From positions 158,428 to 222,427 of the forward strand of contig BMUD01000014.1 in the NCBI GenBank assembly GCA_014650015.1: a stretch of DNA of 64,000 bases, read 5' to 3'. The DNA comes from Streptomyces griseoloalbus. GTDB taxonomy: Bacteria > Actinomycetota > Actinomycetes > Streptomycetales > Streptomycetaceae. Shown in pieces: positions 16,802 to 25,247 of this stretch. A model generated the notes under the pieces. The model searched no databases. It was not told the DNA's origin and was given only the letters and a program-made list of their open reading frames with translations. A program made the position numbers and the translations under genes. Position 1 is the first letter of the stretch, and the number at the start of each line of letters is the position of its first letter.

Positions 16802-18100
16802 ATGGCTGCGCAGACTGTCGCAAGCACCACCGATTCCGCCGCCGGCACCTCCGTCGATCTGGGCCCCGCCGCCGCGCTCTCCTGTCGCGAATGCGGTCAC
16901 CGCGTCCCCCTCGGATCCGTCTTCGCCTGCGAGGAGTGTTTCGGCCCGCTGGAGATCGCCTACGACTTCTCGGCGTACGACACCGAGGAGCTCCGCAAGC
17001 GGATCGAGGCGGGACCCGCGAACATCTGGCGCTACGCGCCCCTGCTGCCCGTCCCGGCGGACGTGGCGACCAAGCCGAACATCAACCCCGGCTGGACCAA
17101 GCTCGTCCAGGCCGACAACCTCGCGCGCGAGCTCGGCGTCGACGCCGGCAAGCTCTTCGTCAAGGACGACTCCGGCAACCCGACGCACTCCTTCAAGGAC
17201 CGCGTCGTCGCCCAGGCCATCGAGGCCGCCCGCGCCTTCGGCTTCACCACCCTGTCCTGCTCCTCCACCGGCAACCTCGCCGGTGCCGTGGGGGCCGCCG
17301 CCGCCCGGGCCGGCTTCCGCTCCTGCGTGTTCATCCCGCACGACCTGGAACAGGGCAAGGTCGTCATGGCCGCCGTCTACGGCGGTGACCTCGTCGGCAT
17401 CGAGGGCAACTACGACGACGTGAACCGCTTCTGCTCCGAGCTGATCGGCGACCCGGCCGGCGAGGGCTGGGGCTTCGTCAACGTCAACCTGCGGCCGTAC
17501 TACGCGGAGGGGTCGAAGACGCTCGCGTACGAGATCTGCGAGCAGCTGGGCTGGCGGCTCCCGGACCAGATCGTGGTCCCGATCGCGTCCGGCTCGCAGC
17601 TCACGAAGATCGACAAGGGTCTGCAGGAGCTGATCAAGCTCGGTCTGGTCGAGGACAAGCCGTACAGGATCTTCGGCGCGCAGGCCGAGGGCTGTTCGCC
17701 GGTGTCCACCGCGTACAAGGCCGGCCACGACGTCGTACGCCCGCAGAAGCCGAACACCATCGCCAAGTCGCTCGCCATCGGCAACCCGGCGGACGGGCCG
17801 TACGTGCTGGACATCGCGCGGCGCACCGGTGGTGCGGTGGAGGACGTGACGGACGAGCAGGTCGTCGACGCGATCAAGCTGCTCGCCCGCACCGAGGGCA
17901 TCTTCGCGGAGACCGCGGGGGGTGTCACGGTCGGCGTGACCAGGAAGCTTGTCGAGAGCGGTGCGCTGGATCCGTCGTTGACGACGGTGGTGCTCAACAC
18001 GGGCGATGGTCTGAAGACGCTGGACGCGGTGGCGGGGACGGGAATGACGGCGACGATCCGTCCCAGCCTCGACTCCTTCCGCGAGGCCGGTCTCGCGTAA
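16802..18100 (+). CDS. thrC: threonine synthase
   Basis: PLP enzyme converting O-phosphohomoserine to threonine. The PLP lysine is K132 in SGNPTHSFKDR; the phosphate-binding loop is SSTGNLAGAVGAAA. An N-terminal zinc-ribbon-like motif (C28, C31, C43, C46) marks the long-type ThrC. 432 residues, normal. The ATG follows GGAGAAAGG by 12 nt, and the SAM-I aptamer ends in that Shine-Dalgarno. The gene competes with methionine synthesis at the homoserine branch point, which gives the SAM sensor a plausible logic. Confidence 0.96.
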   Translation: MAAQTVASTTDSAAGTSVDLGPAAALSCRECGHRVPLGSVFACEECFGPLEIAYDFSAYDTEELRKRIEAGPANIWRYAPLLPVPADVATKPNINPGWTKLVQADNLARELGVDAGKLFVKDDSGNPTHSFKDRVVAQAIEAARAFGFTTLSCSSTGNLAGAVGAAAARAGFRSCVFIPHDLEQGKVVMAAVYGGDLVGIEGNYDDVNRFCSELIGDPAGEGWGFVNVNLRPYYAEGSKTLAYEICEQLGWRLPDQIVVPIASGSQLTKIDKGLQELIKLGLVEDKPYRIFGAQAEGCSPVSTAYKAGHDVVRPQKPNTIAKSLAIGNPADGPYVLDIARRTGGAVEDVTDEQVVDAIKLLARTEGIFAETAGGVTVGVTRKLVESGALDPSLTTVVLNTGDGLKTLDAVAGTGMTATIRPSLDSFREAGLA

Positions 18101-18118
18101 GCGTCGCTCATTCATTCG

Positions 18119-18157
18119 TCTGCGGGCCGGTTGGTCGCGCAGTTCCCCGCGCCCCTA
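18119..18157 (+). repeat. Streptomyces intergenic repeat, short form
   Basis: The stretch GGTCGCGCAGTTCCCCGCGC with a flanking CCCCT is, from memory, found in many Streptomyces intergenic spaces. A longer inverted relative lies at 30082-30134. It sits in the 95-bp gap between thrC and cysO. Confidence 0.6.
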
Positions 18158-18195
18158 AGCACTACTGGGTGTCTCATCCGACCGGAGGTTTCCAC

Positions 18196-18471
18196 GTGAG
18201 CGTTACCGTTCGTATCCCGACCATCCTGCGCACCTACACCGGTGGGCAGGCCGAGGTGAACGCCGAGGGGGCGACCCTGGGTGAGGTCATCGAGGACCTG
18301 GAGAAGAACCACACCGGGATCGCCGCCCGGGTCCTGGACGACCAGGGCAAGCTGCGCCGGTTCGTCAACGTCTACGTCAACGACGACGACGTCCGCTTCG
18401 AGCAGGGCCTCGGGACCGCCACCCCGGACGGCGCGGGCGTCTCCATCATCCCGGCGGTCGCCGGCGGCTGA
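18196..18471 (+). CDS. cysO: CysO-type ubiquitin-like sulfur carrier protein
   Basis: 91-residue beta-grasp protein ending in Gly-Gly (AVAGG), the site activated to a thiocarboxylate for sulfur transfer. It closely resembles mycobacterial CysO (VTVRIPTILRTYTGGQ, KLRRFVNVYVNDDDVRF, SIIPAVAGG), which donates sulfur to O-phosphoserine via CysM for cysteine. The GTG start has GGAGG eight bases upstream. cysM and the Mec+ protease are not adjacent here. It follows thrC by 95 bp, and its own strong hairpin terminator lies downstream. Confidence 0.92.
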   Translation: MSVTVRIPTILRTYTGGQAEVNAEGATLGEVIEDLEKNHTGIAARVLDDQGKLRRFVNVYVNDDDVRFEQGLGTATPDGAGVSIIPAVAGG

Positions 18472-18472
18472 T

Positions 18473-18489
18473 CATTACCATCGGTAATG
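18473..18489. promoter_or_regulatory. CATTACC-ATC-GGTAATG palindrome after cysO
   Basis: A perfect 7-bp inverted repeat with a 3-nt centre begins at the cysO stop codon, just ahead of the main terminator. It could be a protein-binding site or an accessory hairpin; nothing else supports either. Confidence 0.4.
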
Positions 18490-18511
18490 GCGGTTACCGA
18501 ACGTTCGGGAC

Positions 18512-18546
18512 ATTGCCCCCTCCGTAAGAGAAGCGGAGGGGGCAAT
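18512..18546 (+). terminator. terminator after cysO
   Basis: ATTGCCCCCTCCG (18512-18524) pairs with CGGAGGGGGCAAT (18534-18546) over 13 bp around a 9-nt loop. Confidence 0.88.
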
Positions 18547-18901
18547 TCCATTGGATTGAGCGCGGTAGAGTTGGGGAACGCGCTCCCGATCCACTGATCG
18601 GAAACCCTGAATTCCTGCCGCATGCCCGACTGGATGTAGCCAAAGTGTGGGCACCTTCCGCGGCATTTGTGGCCTTTGTGTGGCCCGACTTGCCCCGAAC
18701 TCGGGTGAATTCTCGCCATATTCCGGACCGACGTAGTCCAGATTTCTCGCCCGACTGACCTGTTGCAGAGGGCAGTTGGACAGATACATTCGGCCGCGGT
18801 CGACGCGTTCCGGCGCACGCCCCCAACCGTTGGGGGGTGAGGTCTGACCCGGATCCGCGAAGTGTGGATCTGTGCAAGGGCCAGTAATAGGGGAGTTAGG
18901 C
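18547..18901 (+). other. 355-bp non-coding leader region before the cold-shock gene
   Basis: This stretch is richer in A+T than its surroundings and shows no frame with Streptomyces codon bias, so I see no gene in it. It ends in GGGGAG before the cold-shock ATG. A perfect hairpin CCCCCAAC-C-GTTGGGGG lies at 18820-18836, about 65 nt before the start. It probably holds the promoter and a long, structured 5' leader of the kind common in cold-shock genes, or a small RNA. Confidence 0.5.
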
Positions 18902-19105
18902 ATGGCTCAGGGCACCGTCAAGTGGTTCAACGCGGAGAAGGGGTACGGCTTCATCGCGGTCGACGGTGGTGCGGATGTTTTCGTCCACTACAGCGCGATC
19001 CAGATGGACGGCTACCGCACCCTCGAAGAAGGCCAGCGGGTCGAGTTCGAGATCTCGCAGGGTCAGAAGGGCCCGCAGGCCGACATGGTTCGTCTCAGCG
19101 CCTGA
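18902..19105 (+). CDS. CspA-type cold-shock protein
   Basis: Single cold-shock domain of 67 residues that binds single-stranded RNA/DNA as an RNA chaperone. RNP1 is KGYGFIA and RNP2 is VFVHYSAI; the first strand is [14 protein letters not shown]. The ATG at 18902 matches the family start and follows GGGGAG. It matches the SCO4295 type, directly upstream of groEL2. A long leader precedes it and a strong terminator follows. Confidence 0.95.
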   Translation: MAQGTVKWFNAEKGYGFIAVDGGADVFVHYSAIQMDGYRTLEEGQRVEFEISQGQKGPQADMVRLSA

Positions 19106-19137
19106 ACGCGCTATCAGCCGCAAGTATCTTCTGCCGG

Positions 19138-19172
19138 CGAAGGGCTCGCACCCCCGGGGTGCGGGCCCTTCG
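19138..19172 (+). terminator. terminator after the cold-shock gene
   Basis: CGAAGGGCTCGCACCCC pairs with CGGGGTGCGGGCCCTTCG with one mismatch, giving a long stem and almost no loop, 33 bp after the stop codon. Confidence 0.85.
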
Positions 19173-19296
19173 CCGTGCCCGGGGCGGGTGGGCGGACGCC
19201 TTCTCGCGCGGCCGGGCACGCCCCGATCCCCGGAGGCGCTCGCGCCCACCCGTCACCCGGCCACCACCCCTCGACGGGCCCGCTTCGCGGGCGCGC

Positions 19297-19323
19297 CTTG
19301 CACTCGGAGGGGCCGAGTGCTAA
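19297..19323. promoter_or_regulatory. CIRCE element 1 (HrcA operator)
   Basis: CTTGCACTC-N9-GAGTGCTAA compared with the CIRCE consensus TTAGCACTC-N9-GAGTGCTAA: 7 of 9 in the left arm, 9 of 9 in the right. It lies upstream of groEL2. Confidence 0.88.
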
Positions 19324-19331
19324 TCATTGCG

Positions 19332-19358
19332 TTAGCACTCTGAAGGTGAGAGTGACAA
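19332..19358. promoter_or_regulatory. CIRCE element 2 (HrcA operator)
   Basis: TTAGCACTC-N9-GAGTGACAA: left arm perfect, right arm 7 of 9. It begins eight bases after element 1, so two HrcA dimers could bind side by side over the groEL2 promoter or leader. Confidence 0.85.
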
Positions 19359-19455
19359 CGTAAGGACCGGGTCGGTGAGGCCCGCGGGCCGGTGGGGCAA
19401 GGAACCACGGGGCCGGCGAGCCGTCCGTCGCGGGCGCGGGCGCGGTCCGAAGTAA

Positions 19456-21108
<1,653 letters not shown>

Positions 21109-21144
21109 TCGACCGGTTCCGGTTGATCGACCGTCCTGCGTTGT

Positions 21145-21185
21145 CGAGGGCGGCACTCCCCGTACGACGGGGGGTGCCGCCCTCG
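21145..21185 (+). terminator. terminator after groEL2
   Basis: CGAGGGCGGCACTCCCC pairs with GGGGGGTGCCGCCCTCG, a stem of about 17 bp with a short loop, directly before the convergent hypothetical gene. Confidence 0.88.
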
Positions 21186-21191
21186 GGCGTT

Positions 21192-21548
21192 TCAGGCGGT
21201 GCACCAAGGGACACGGCAGATGTGCGGCGCCGAGCCCCGCGGGCACAGGCCCCGCAGCACCGCCTTGCGGATCGCCCGCCGGGTCCGCAGCGAGCACACC
21301 AGGCGGACGCGCAGCTCGACCGGTTCGCGCGCGCCGCTGCCGCGGCCCGGATGCTCCAGGGCCCACTGCTCCGCCAGGTGGTCGTAGAGGTCGGCGGTCG
21401 TCATTCCGCTGTCGGGCAGCGTGCGCAGGACGGTCCGCCCGGCGATCCGGGCACTCCGTGACGCCACGGCCCCGTCGACGAGCGATTCGACCCAGGCCAG
21501 TCCCTCCTCGTCCGCGTACAGGCCGAAGCGCAGGGTGCGGGCTCTCAC
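21192..21548 (-). CDS. conserved hypothetical protein, 118 aa
   Basis: The GTG at 21548 gives VRARTLRFGLYADEEGLAWVESLVDG. The upstream in-frame sequence is not protein-like. The middle is helical (TTADLYDHLAEQWALEHPG) and the C-terminus is basic and Cys-containing (RGLCPRGSAPHICRVPWCTA). No known domain recognised. It converges with groEL2 and probably shares its terminator. A 13-codon reading frame directly upstream overlaps the start as GTGA. Confidence 0.65.
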   Translation of the reverse strand: MRARTLRFGLYADEEGLAWVESLVDGAVASRSARIAGRTVLRTLPDSGMTTADLYDHLAEQWALEHPGRGSGAREPVELRVRLVCSLRTRRAIRKAVLRGLCPRGSAPHICRVPWCTA

Positions 21549-21586
21549 GGCGCCGTCCCGGTGTGAAGGCGCAGGGTGTACTCCAT
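21545..21586 (-). CDS. possible 13-aa leader peptide
   Basis: ATG GAG TAC ... CCG TGA encodes MEYTLRLHTGTAP. Its stop overlaps the GTG start of the 118-aa gene (GTGA), the usual layout of translational coupling, and GGATGACGGGC precedes it. It could instead be chance or the remnant of an earlier N-terminus. Confidence 0.3.
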   Translation of the reverse strand: MEYTLRLHTGTAP

Positions 21587-21740
21587 GCCCGTCATCCTGC
21601 GCCGACGCGCCCGGTGGGGCCAGGGAGTTCGGGAGGTGCGGGCGGGGGTGGCGGGGATCACATCCGGTTGGCTCCGGGTCGGCGGAATGTCTTCTCGCAC
21701 TTCCCCGTTGGCGTGGTGGGCGTGTCAATGCACACGCACA

Positions 21741-21752
21741 TACCATTTGGTA
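21741..21752. promoter_or_regulatory. TACCATTTGGTA operator-like palindrome
   Basis: A near-perfect 12-bp palindrome, 20 bp before the Old Yellow Enzyme start and in an A+T-richer spot where the promoter should be. Flanking bases extend it (ATACCATTTGGTACC). Likely a repressor site for a redox- or electrophile-sensing regulator not encoded nearby. Confidence 0.5.
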
Positions 21753-21772
21753 CCCCAGCGAGGAGCCCCCAC

Positions 21773-22903
21773 GTGACCGTCACCGCCTCCGACGCAGCAG
21801 CTCGAGCCGCCGGGATTCTCTCCCGGCCGGCCACGATCAACGGCCTGACCGTTCCCAACCGCATCGCCATGGCGCCGATGACCCGCATGTTCTCGCCCGG
21901 CGGTGTTCCCGGCGAGGACGTCGTGTCGTACTACTCCCGCCGTGCCGCCGCCGGTGTCGGGCTGATCGTCACCGAGGGCACGTACGTGGGTCACGAGTCC
22001 GCCGGGCTCAGCGACCGGGTGCCGCGGTTCCACGGGGAGGAGCAGCTCGCGGGCTGGGCGAAGGTCGCCGAGGCGGTGCACGCGGCGGGCGGCACGATCG
22101 TGCCGCAGCTCTGGCACATCGGCATGGTCCGTGAGCAGGGGCAGGCGCCGTACCCGGAGGCCCCGGCGGTCGGTCCGTCCGGGGTGCGCACGGACGGCAC
22201 CGAGGGTACGGGCAAGGCGATGACGCAGGCCGACATCGACGCCGTCGTCGCCGCGTTCGCGCAGGCCGCGGCCGACGCCGAGCGCATCGGCTTCGACGGT
22301 GTCGAACTGCACGGCGCCCACGGCTACCTCATCGACCAGTTCCTGTGGTCCGGCACCAACCGCCGCGCCGACGCGTACGGCGGTGACCCGGTGGCCCGTA
22401 CGAAGTTCGCGGCGGAGATCGTCGAGGCCGTCCGTGCGGTCGTGTCGCCGGAGTTCCCGGTCATCTTCCGCTACTCGCAGTGGAAGCAGGACGCCTACGA
22501 CGCCCGGCTCGCCGAGACGCCCCAGGAGCTGGAGGCGATCCTCGCCCCGCTCTCCGCGGCCGGTGTCGACGCCTTCCACGCGTCCACGCGCCGCTACTGG
22601 CACCCGGAGTTCGACGGGTCCGACCTCAACCTGGCCGGCTGGACGAAGAAGCTGACCGGCAAGCCCGCCATCACGGTCGGCTCGGTCGGTCTGAACGGCG
22701 AGTTCCTCAAGGCGTTCCAGGGGCAGGGTGCCGAGCTGGGCGACCTCGACGACCTGCTCGACCGCATGGAGCGGGACGAGTTCGACCTCGTCGCCGTGGG
22801 CCGCGCGCTGCTGCAGGACCCGGAGTGGGCGGCCAAGGTGCTCGCGGGCCGCTTCGACGAGCTGGCGCCGTACGACGCGGCGTCGATCCAGACCCTGAGC
22901 TGA
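21773..22903 (+). CDS. Old Yellow Enzyme family NADH:flavin oxidoreductase
   Basis: FMN-dependent ene-reductase of 376 residues reducing activated C=C bonds of enals, enones or quinones. Family motifs: INGLTVPNRIAMAPMTRMFS, PQLWHIGM, GVELHGAHGYLIDQFLW, TNRRADAYGG and the late phosphate loop. The GTG start at 21773 has AGGAG at 21760-21764. It is monocistronic, with an operator-like palindrome before it and a strong terminator after it. Likely role: detoxification of electrophiles. Confidence 0.93.
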   Translation: MTVTASDAAARAAGILSRPATINGLTVPNRIAMAPMTRMFSPGGVPGEDVVSYYSRRAAAGVGLIVTEGTYVGHESAGLSDRVPRFHGEEQLAGWAKVAEAVHAAGGTIVPQLWHIGMVREQGQAPYPEAPAVGPSGVRTDGTEGTGKAMTQADIDAVVAAFAQAAADAERIGFDGVELHGAHGYLIDQFLWSGTNRRADAYGGDPVARTKFAAEIVEAVRAVVSPEFPVIFRYSQWKQDAYDARLAETPQELEAILAPLSAAGVDAFHASTRRYWHPEFDGSDLNLAGWTKKLTGKPAITVGSVGLNGEFLKAFQGQGAELGDLDDLLDRMERDEFDLVAVGRALLQDPEWAAKVLAGRFDELAPYDAASIQTLS

Positions 22904-22912
22904 GCGGCCGGG

Positions 22913-22947
22913 CCGGGCGCCTCCTGATCCAGACGGGAGGCGCCCGG
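22913..22947 (+). terminator. terminator after the Old Yellow Enzyme gene
   Basis: CCGGGCGCCTCC and GGAGGCGCCCGG are perfectly complementary over 12 bp around an 11-nt loop. Confidence 0.88.
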
Positions 22948-23004
22948 CGCGGACGGTTCCGGCGGCCCCGGCGGCACGACGCCCTGGCCCTGGCGCTCAC
23001 CGTG

Positions 23005-23262
23005 TCAGAAGCCCAGATAGGTGATCTGGACGATGTGGACCCGTTCATGGCGCACGACGATCTGGTACCGGAACATTCCGCCGCGGATGGGGATGTCACC
23101 GCCCCTCGGGTCGGCCCCGTCGTATGCGCGGCCGTGCACGTACCGTGCTTCGGCTGCTCGGACCAACTCCTCTGCCGTGCGTTCCACTTCGGCGAGGAAG
23201 TCGGGCGGGGCGGTTCGGGCGGCATCCTCCGCGCCGAAGACGTACTCCCAGGTCCAGCTCAA
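23005..23262 (-). CDS. small RelE/ParE-like protein, possible toxin partner of the DUF6247 gene
   Basis: 85 residues starting at a TTG that overlaps the stop of the upstream DUF6247 gene (TTGA). The C-terminal half (GGDIPIRGGMFRYQIVVRHERVHIVQITYLGF) alternates short beta strands with basic residues, much like the end of RelE/ParE toxins. The N-terminal part is helical. A length of about 85 residues fits that fold. The toxin assignment is an inference from size, fold pattern and coupling; no catalytic residues can be fixed. Confidence 0.6.
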   Translation of the reverse strand: MSWTWEYVFGAEDAARTAPPDFLAEVERTAEELVRAAEARYVHGRAYDGADPRGGDIPIRGGMFRYQIVVRHERVHIVQITYLGF

Positions 23263-23606
23263 GCGTGAACTGCCTTCATGGCCTCGTCCAGGACGGTGCT
23301 CAGCTCCCGCAGGGCCTCGCGGGCGGTGGCCGGGTCCTCGTGTTCGAGGTTGCTCTTGGCGCGGGCGTGGCGGGCGGTGAGGTCGGGGCGGCGGGCGATC
23401 TCGATGTCCCGGGCCCAGGTCAGGACCCAGCTTCGCACGGGGCTGAGGGACTGCCACTCGACTGCCTTGGCGAAGGCCTCGTCCTTCGTCCGCTGCATCT
23501 CCGGCAGGCGTCCCGGGTCGACGACGGCGAGGGCGGCCCGCAGGGCGTCGGGGGTCTGCTCGGGGCGGGGGACCAGCTCGTGTCCGTGGTCGGCCTGCGT
23601 GCTCAT
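23259..23606 (-). CDS. DUF6247 family protein (antitoxin-like)
   Basis: 115-residue helical protein. The core PDALRAALAVVDPGRLPEMQRTKDEAFAKA with a later VRSWVLTWARDIEIARRP is typical of the Streptomyces DUF6247 family as I remember it. GGGAGGAC precedes the ATG at 23606. Its stop overlaps the start of the next gene, so the two proteins should be made in a fixed ratio. DUF6247 proteins often precede a small RelE-like gene, which suggests an antitoxin, but this is not proven. Confidence 0.65.
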   Translation of the reverse strand: MSTQADHGHELVPRPEQTPDALRAALAVVDPGRLPEMQRTKDEAFAKAVEWQSLSPVRSWVLTWARDIEIARRPDLTARHARAKSNLEHEDPATAREALRELSTVLDEAMKAVHA

Positions 23607-23738
23607 GGAGTCCTCCCGGGAGTGCACTGGCCAGGGTAGTCGTCCGGGACGGCTGGGGTATCGGGGTGCGAACATCGCGATGCGTTTCTCCTGTTCAGGC
23701 GGTCTGCGAAGGGGTACGGACGGGTGTGTCCAACCGGG

Positions 23739-24647
23739 TCAGCCCGCTTGCGCCGTTCGGCAGTCGCGGCAGCGGTTCTCGGTTTCGGGGGCGCGGAAGC
23801 CCCGGTCGCAGCCGTCGCAGTTGCGCATCTCGTGGCGGGGTGGCGGCGGAGCAGACGGGGCGTGGTACGGGGGCGGGGGTGGCAGTTGGGCGGTGAGGCG
23901 GTGGGCGAGGAGGGCTGCGGGGCGGCGCAGGGGGGCGTCCGGGAGGTCGGTGGTGAGGGCGTGGCGTACGGCGGTGGGGGTGACCTCGCGTTCCAGCCAG
24001 GCGGCGACTCCGGGGACCAGGTGCTCGGTGTCGGTGGCGGAGAGCAGGAGGCGGGGGTCGTGTCGGCGCAGGCCGGTGAGGAGGTCGGTGGCCTGCCGGC
24101 GGAGCGCGGTGGCCGCGGGGCGGCTGGGCTGGGGGACGGCGGGGAGGGCCTTGCGGGTGCGCGGGCCGCGCGGGTGGGGCGGGGGAGTTCCCTCCACCGG
24201 AGGTCGGGGGTGCGGGGCAGGGCGGGGCCGCGGGTCGGGGCAGCCGGTGTCGGCTGCCTGTCGCCGGTGGCTCGGCTGGTTGCAGGAGATCGTTCGGGTG
24301 ATGATGCGGCCGGTGGACGTGCGGACGCGTTCGCGGCGCAGGTAGCCGTGGGCCTCCAGCTCGCGCAGGGCGGCGGCGATGCGGGTGGCGCCCTCGGGGA
24401 AGCGTGCGGTCAGCGACTTGATGTCGGCGCCGGCGCCGGTGGGCAGCGACTGGATGTGGCAGCCGAGGCCGATCGCGAGGAGCGACAGCTCCTTGTGCTG
24501 GGTGAGGTGGTTGCCGATCACCACGAAGCGGGTGGTGTGGCGGGTGTTCTCGTGGATGACGCCGCCGGTGTGGTGACGCGATCGGGTCGGATCGCCGGCT
24601 GCGGCTGACTCGGCGCGCGGGGTCGCGCTAGGGTTTTGGGTATCCAT
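23739..24647 (-). CDS. winged-helix DNA-binding protein with C-terminal zinc finger
   Basis: 302 residues from the ATG at 24647 (MDTQNPSATPR). Residues about 35-130 form a replication-initiator-like winged helix (FVVIGNHLTQHKELSLLAIGLG, then ATRIAAALRELEAHGYLRRER and a beta wing). A long Pro/Arg linker and a second helical region follow. The C-terminus is a CxxC...CxxC finger (CDGCDRGFRAPETENRCRDC). This type is common in Streptomyces accessory regions and on plasmids. Targets unknown. The 5' flank is relatively A+T-rich. Confidence 0.75.
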   Translation of the reverse strand: MDTQNPSATPRAESAAAGDPTRSRHHTGGVIHENTRHTTRFVVIGNHLTQHKELSLLAIGLGCHIQSLPTGAGADIKSLTARFPEGATRIAAALRELEAHGYLRRERVRTSTGRIITRTISCNQPSHRRQAADTGCPDPRPRPAPHPRPPVEGTPPPHPRGPRTRKALPAVPQPSRPAATALRRQATDLLTGLRRHDPRLLLSATDTEHLVPGVAAWLEREVTPTAVRHALTTDLPDAPLRRPAALLAHRLTAQLPPPPPYHAPSAPPPPRHEMRNCDGCDRGFRAPETENRCRDCRTAQAG

Positions 24648-24788
24648 CGGGAAGGTGCTGCTTCCTTGGTGGTCAGGCCCTCGCACTGGGATTGCAGTCC
24701 CGGCGGGGGCCGAAGCCTTTTCGGGGGTGTGTGCGCTGAGCGTAGGGGAGTCGGGGACCCGAAAATCCAGCTGAGCCGGTGATGTTCA

Positions 24789-24819
24789 CCCGCCCGAGTG
24801 ATCGCGTGCCTCGGGCGGG
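24789..24819 (-). terminator. terminator after the truncated anti-sigma-type gene
   Basis: CCCGCCCGAG and CTCGGGCGGG pair perfectly over 10 bp with an 11-nt loop, about 70 bp beyond the stop of the minus-strand remnant. Confidence 0.8.
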
Positions 24820-24889
24820 AGGGGTGGGGCTCGGTGGGGTTCCTTCTCCCCGGGTTCTTGCCTGGGAAGGCGCCGACGGCACCGGAGCT

Positions 24890-25171
24890 TCAGGACGTGG
24901 GTTTCGGTGGTGTGAGGCGTAGTTCGGCCCAGACGGTCTTGCGGGGGAAGCGGTCCTCGGTCACGCCCCACCGGTCGGCGAGCGACTCCACGATAAGCAG
25001 TTCGCGGCCCGACTCCGCGTCCGGGGCGGGCGGTTGGGGCTCGGGGAGGCGTTCGCCGCGCGTGTCGGTGACCTCGATGCGGAGCGTGCTGTCGATCAGG
25101 TACAGCGCGAGGCGGAAGTCCCGGAGCGGGGCTCGCCGTAAGTGAACCGTGCGACGGGCGTTGCCAGGTAT
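24890..25171 (-). pseudogene. 5'-truncated ATP-binding (HATPase, anti-sigma regulatory) protein
   Basis: The frame reads LRDFRLALYLIDSTLRIEV, then TDTRGERLPEP..., ESGRELLIVESLADRWGVTED and TVWAELRL to the stop: the C-terminal half of the small histidine-kinase-like ATPases common in Streptomyces. The N-terminal half with the N-box is missing. An in-frame stop (25172-25174) comes before any start codon, and no ATG or GTG lies in the retained part. The break is about 75 bp from the start of the exporter gene, so the missing half was probably lost when the exporter region arrived or rearranged. Confidence 0.75.
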
Positions 25172-25173
25172 TC

Positions 25174-25231
25174 ACTTGCTTAAGTCAATCAATCTCCATA
25201 TGGTTGCCTGAGTCAAGTAGACCTGAGTCAC
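25174..25231. promoter_or_regulatory. three repeated operator-like sites before the MFS gene
   Basis: TTGCTTAAGTCAA (25176-25188) and TTGCCTGAGTCAA (25204-25216) start 28 bp apart, and a third half-site CCTGAGTCA follows at about 25222-25230. The first is nearly palindromic around CTTAAG. The region is A+T-rich and lies within 75 bp of the exporter start, as expected for MarR- or TetR-type control of a drug exporter. Confidence 0.65.
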
Positions 25232-25247
25232 GACGGAGACCTCCTTC

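Noticed and set aside
18475-18903. Overlapping minus-strand frames in the cold-shock leader
   Set aside because: No third-position bias, no family resemblance, and they overlap the cysO end and its terminator.
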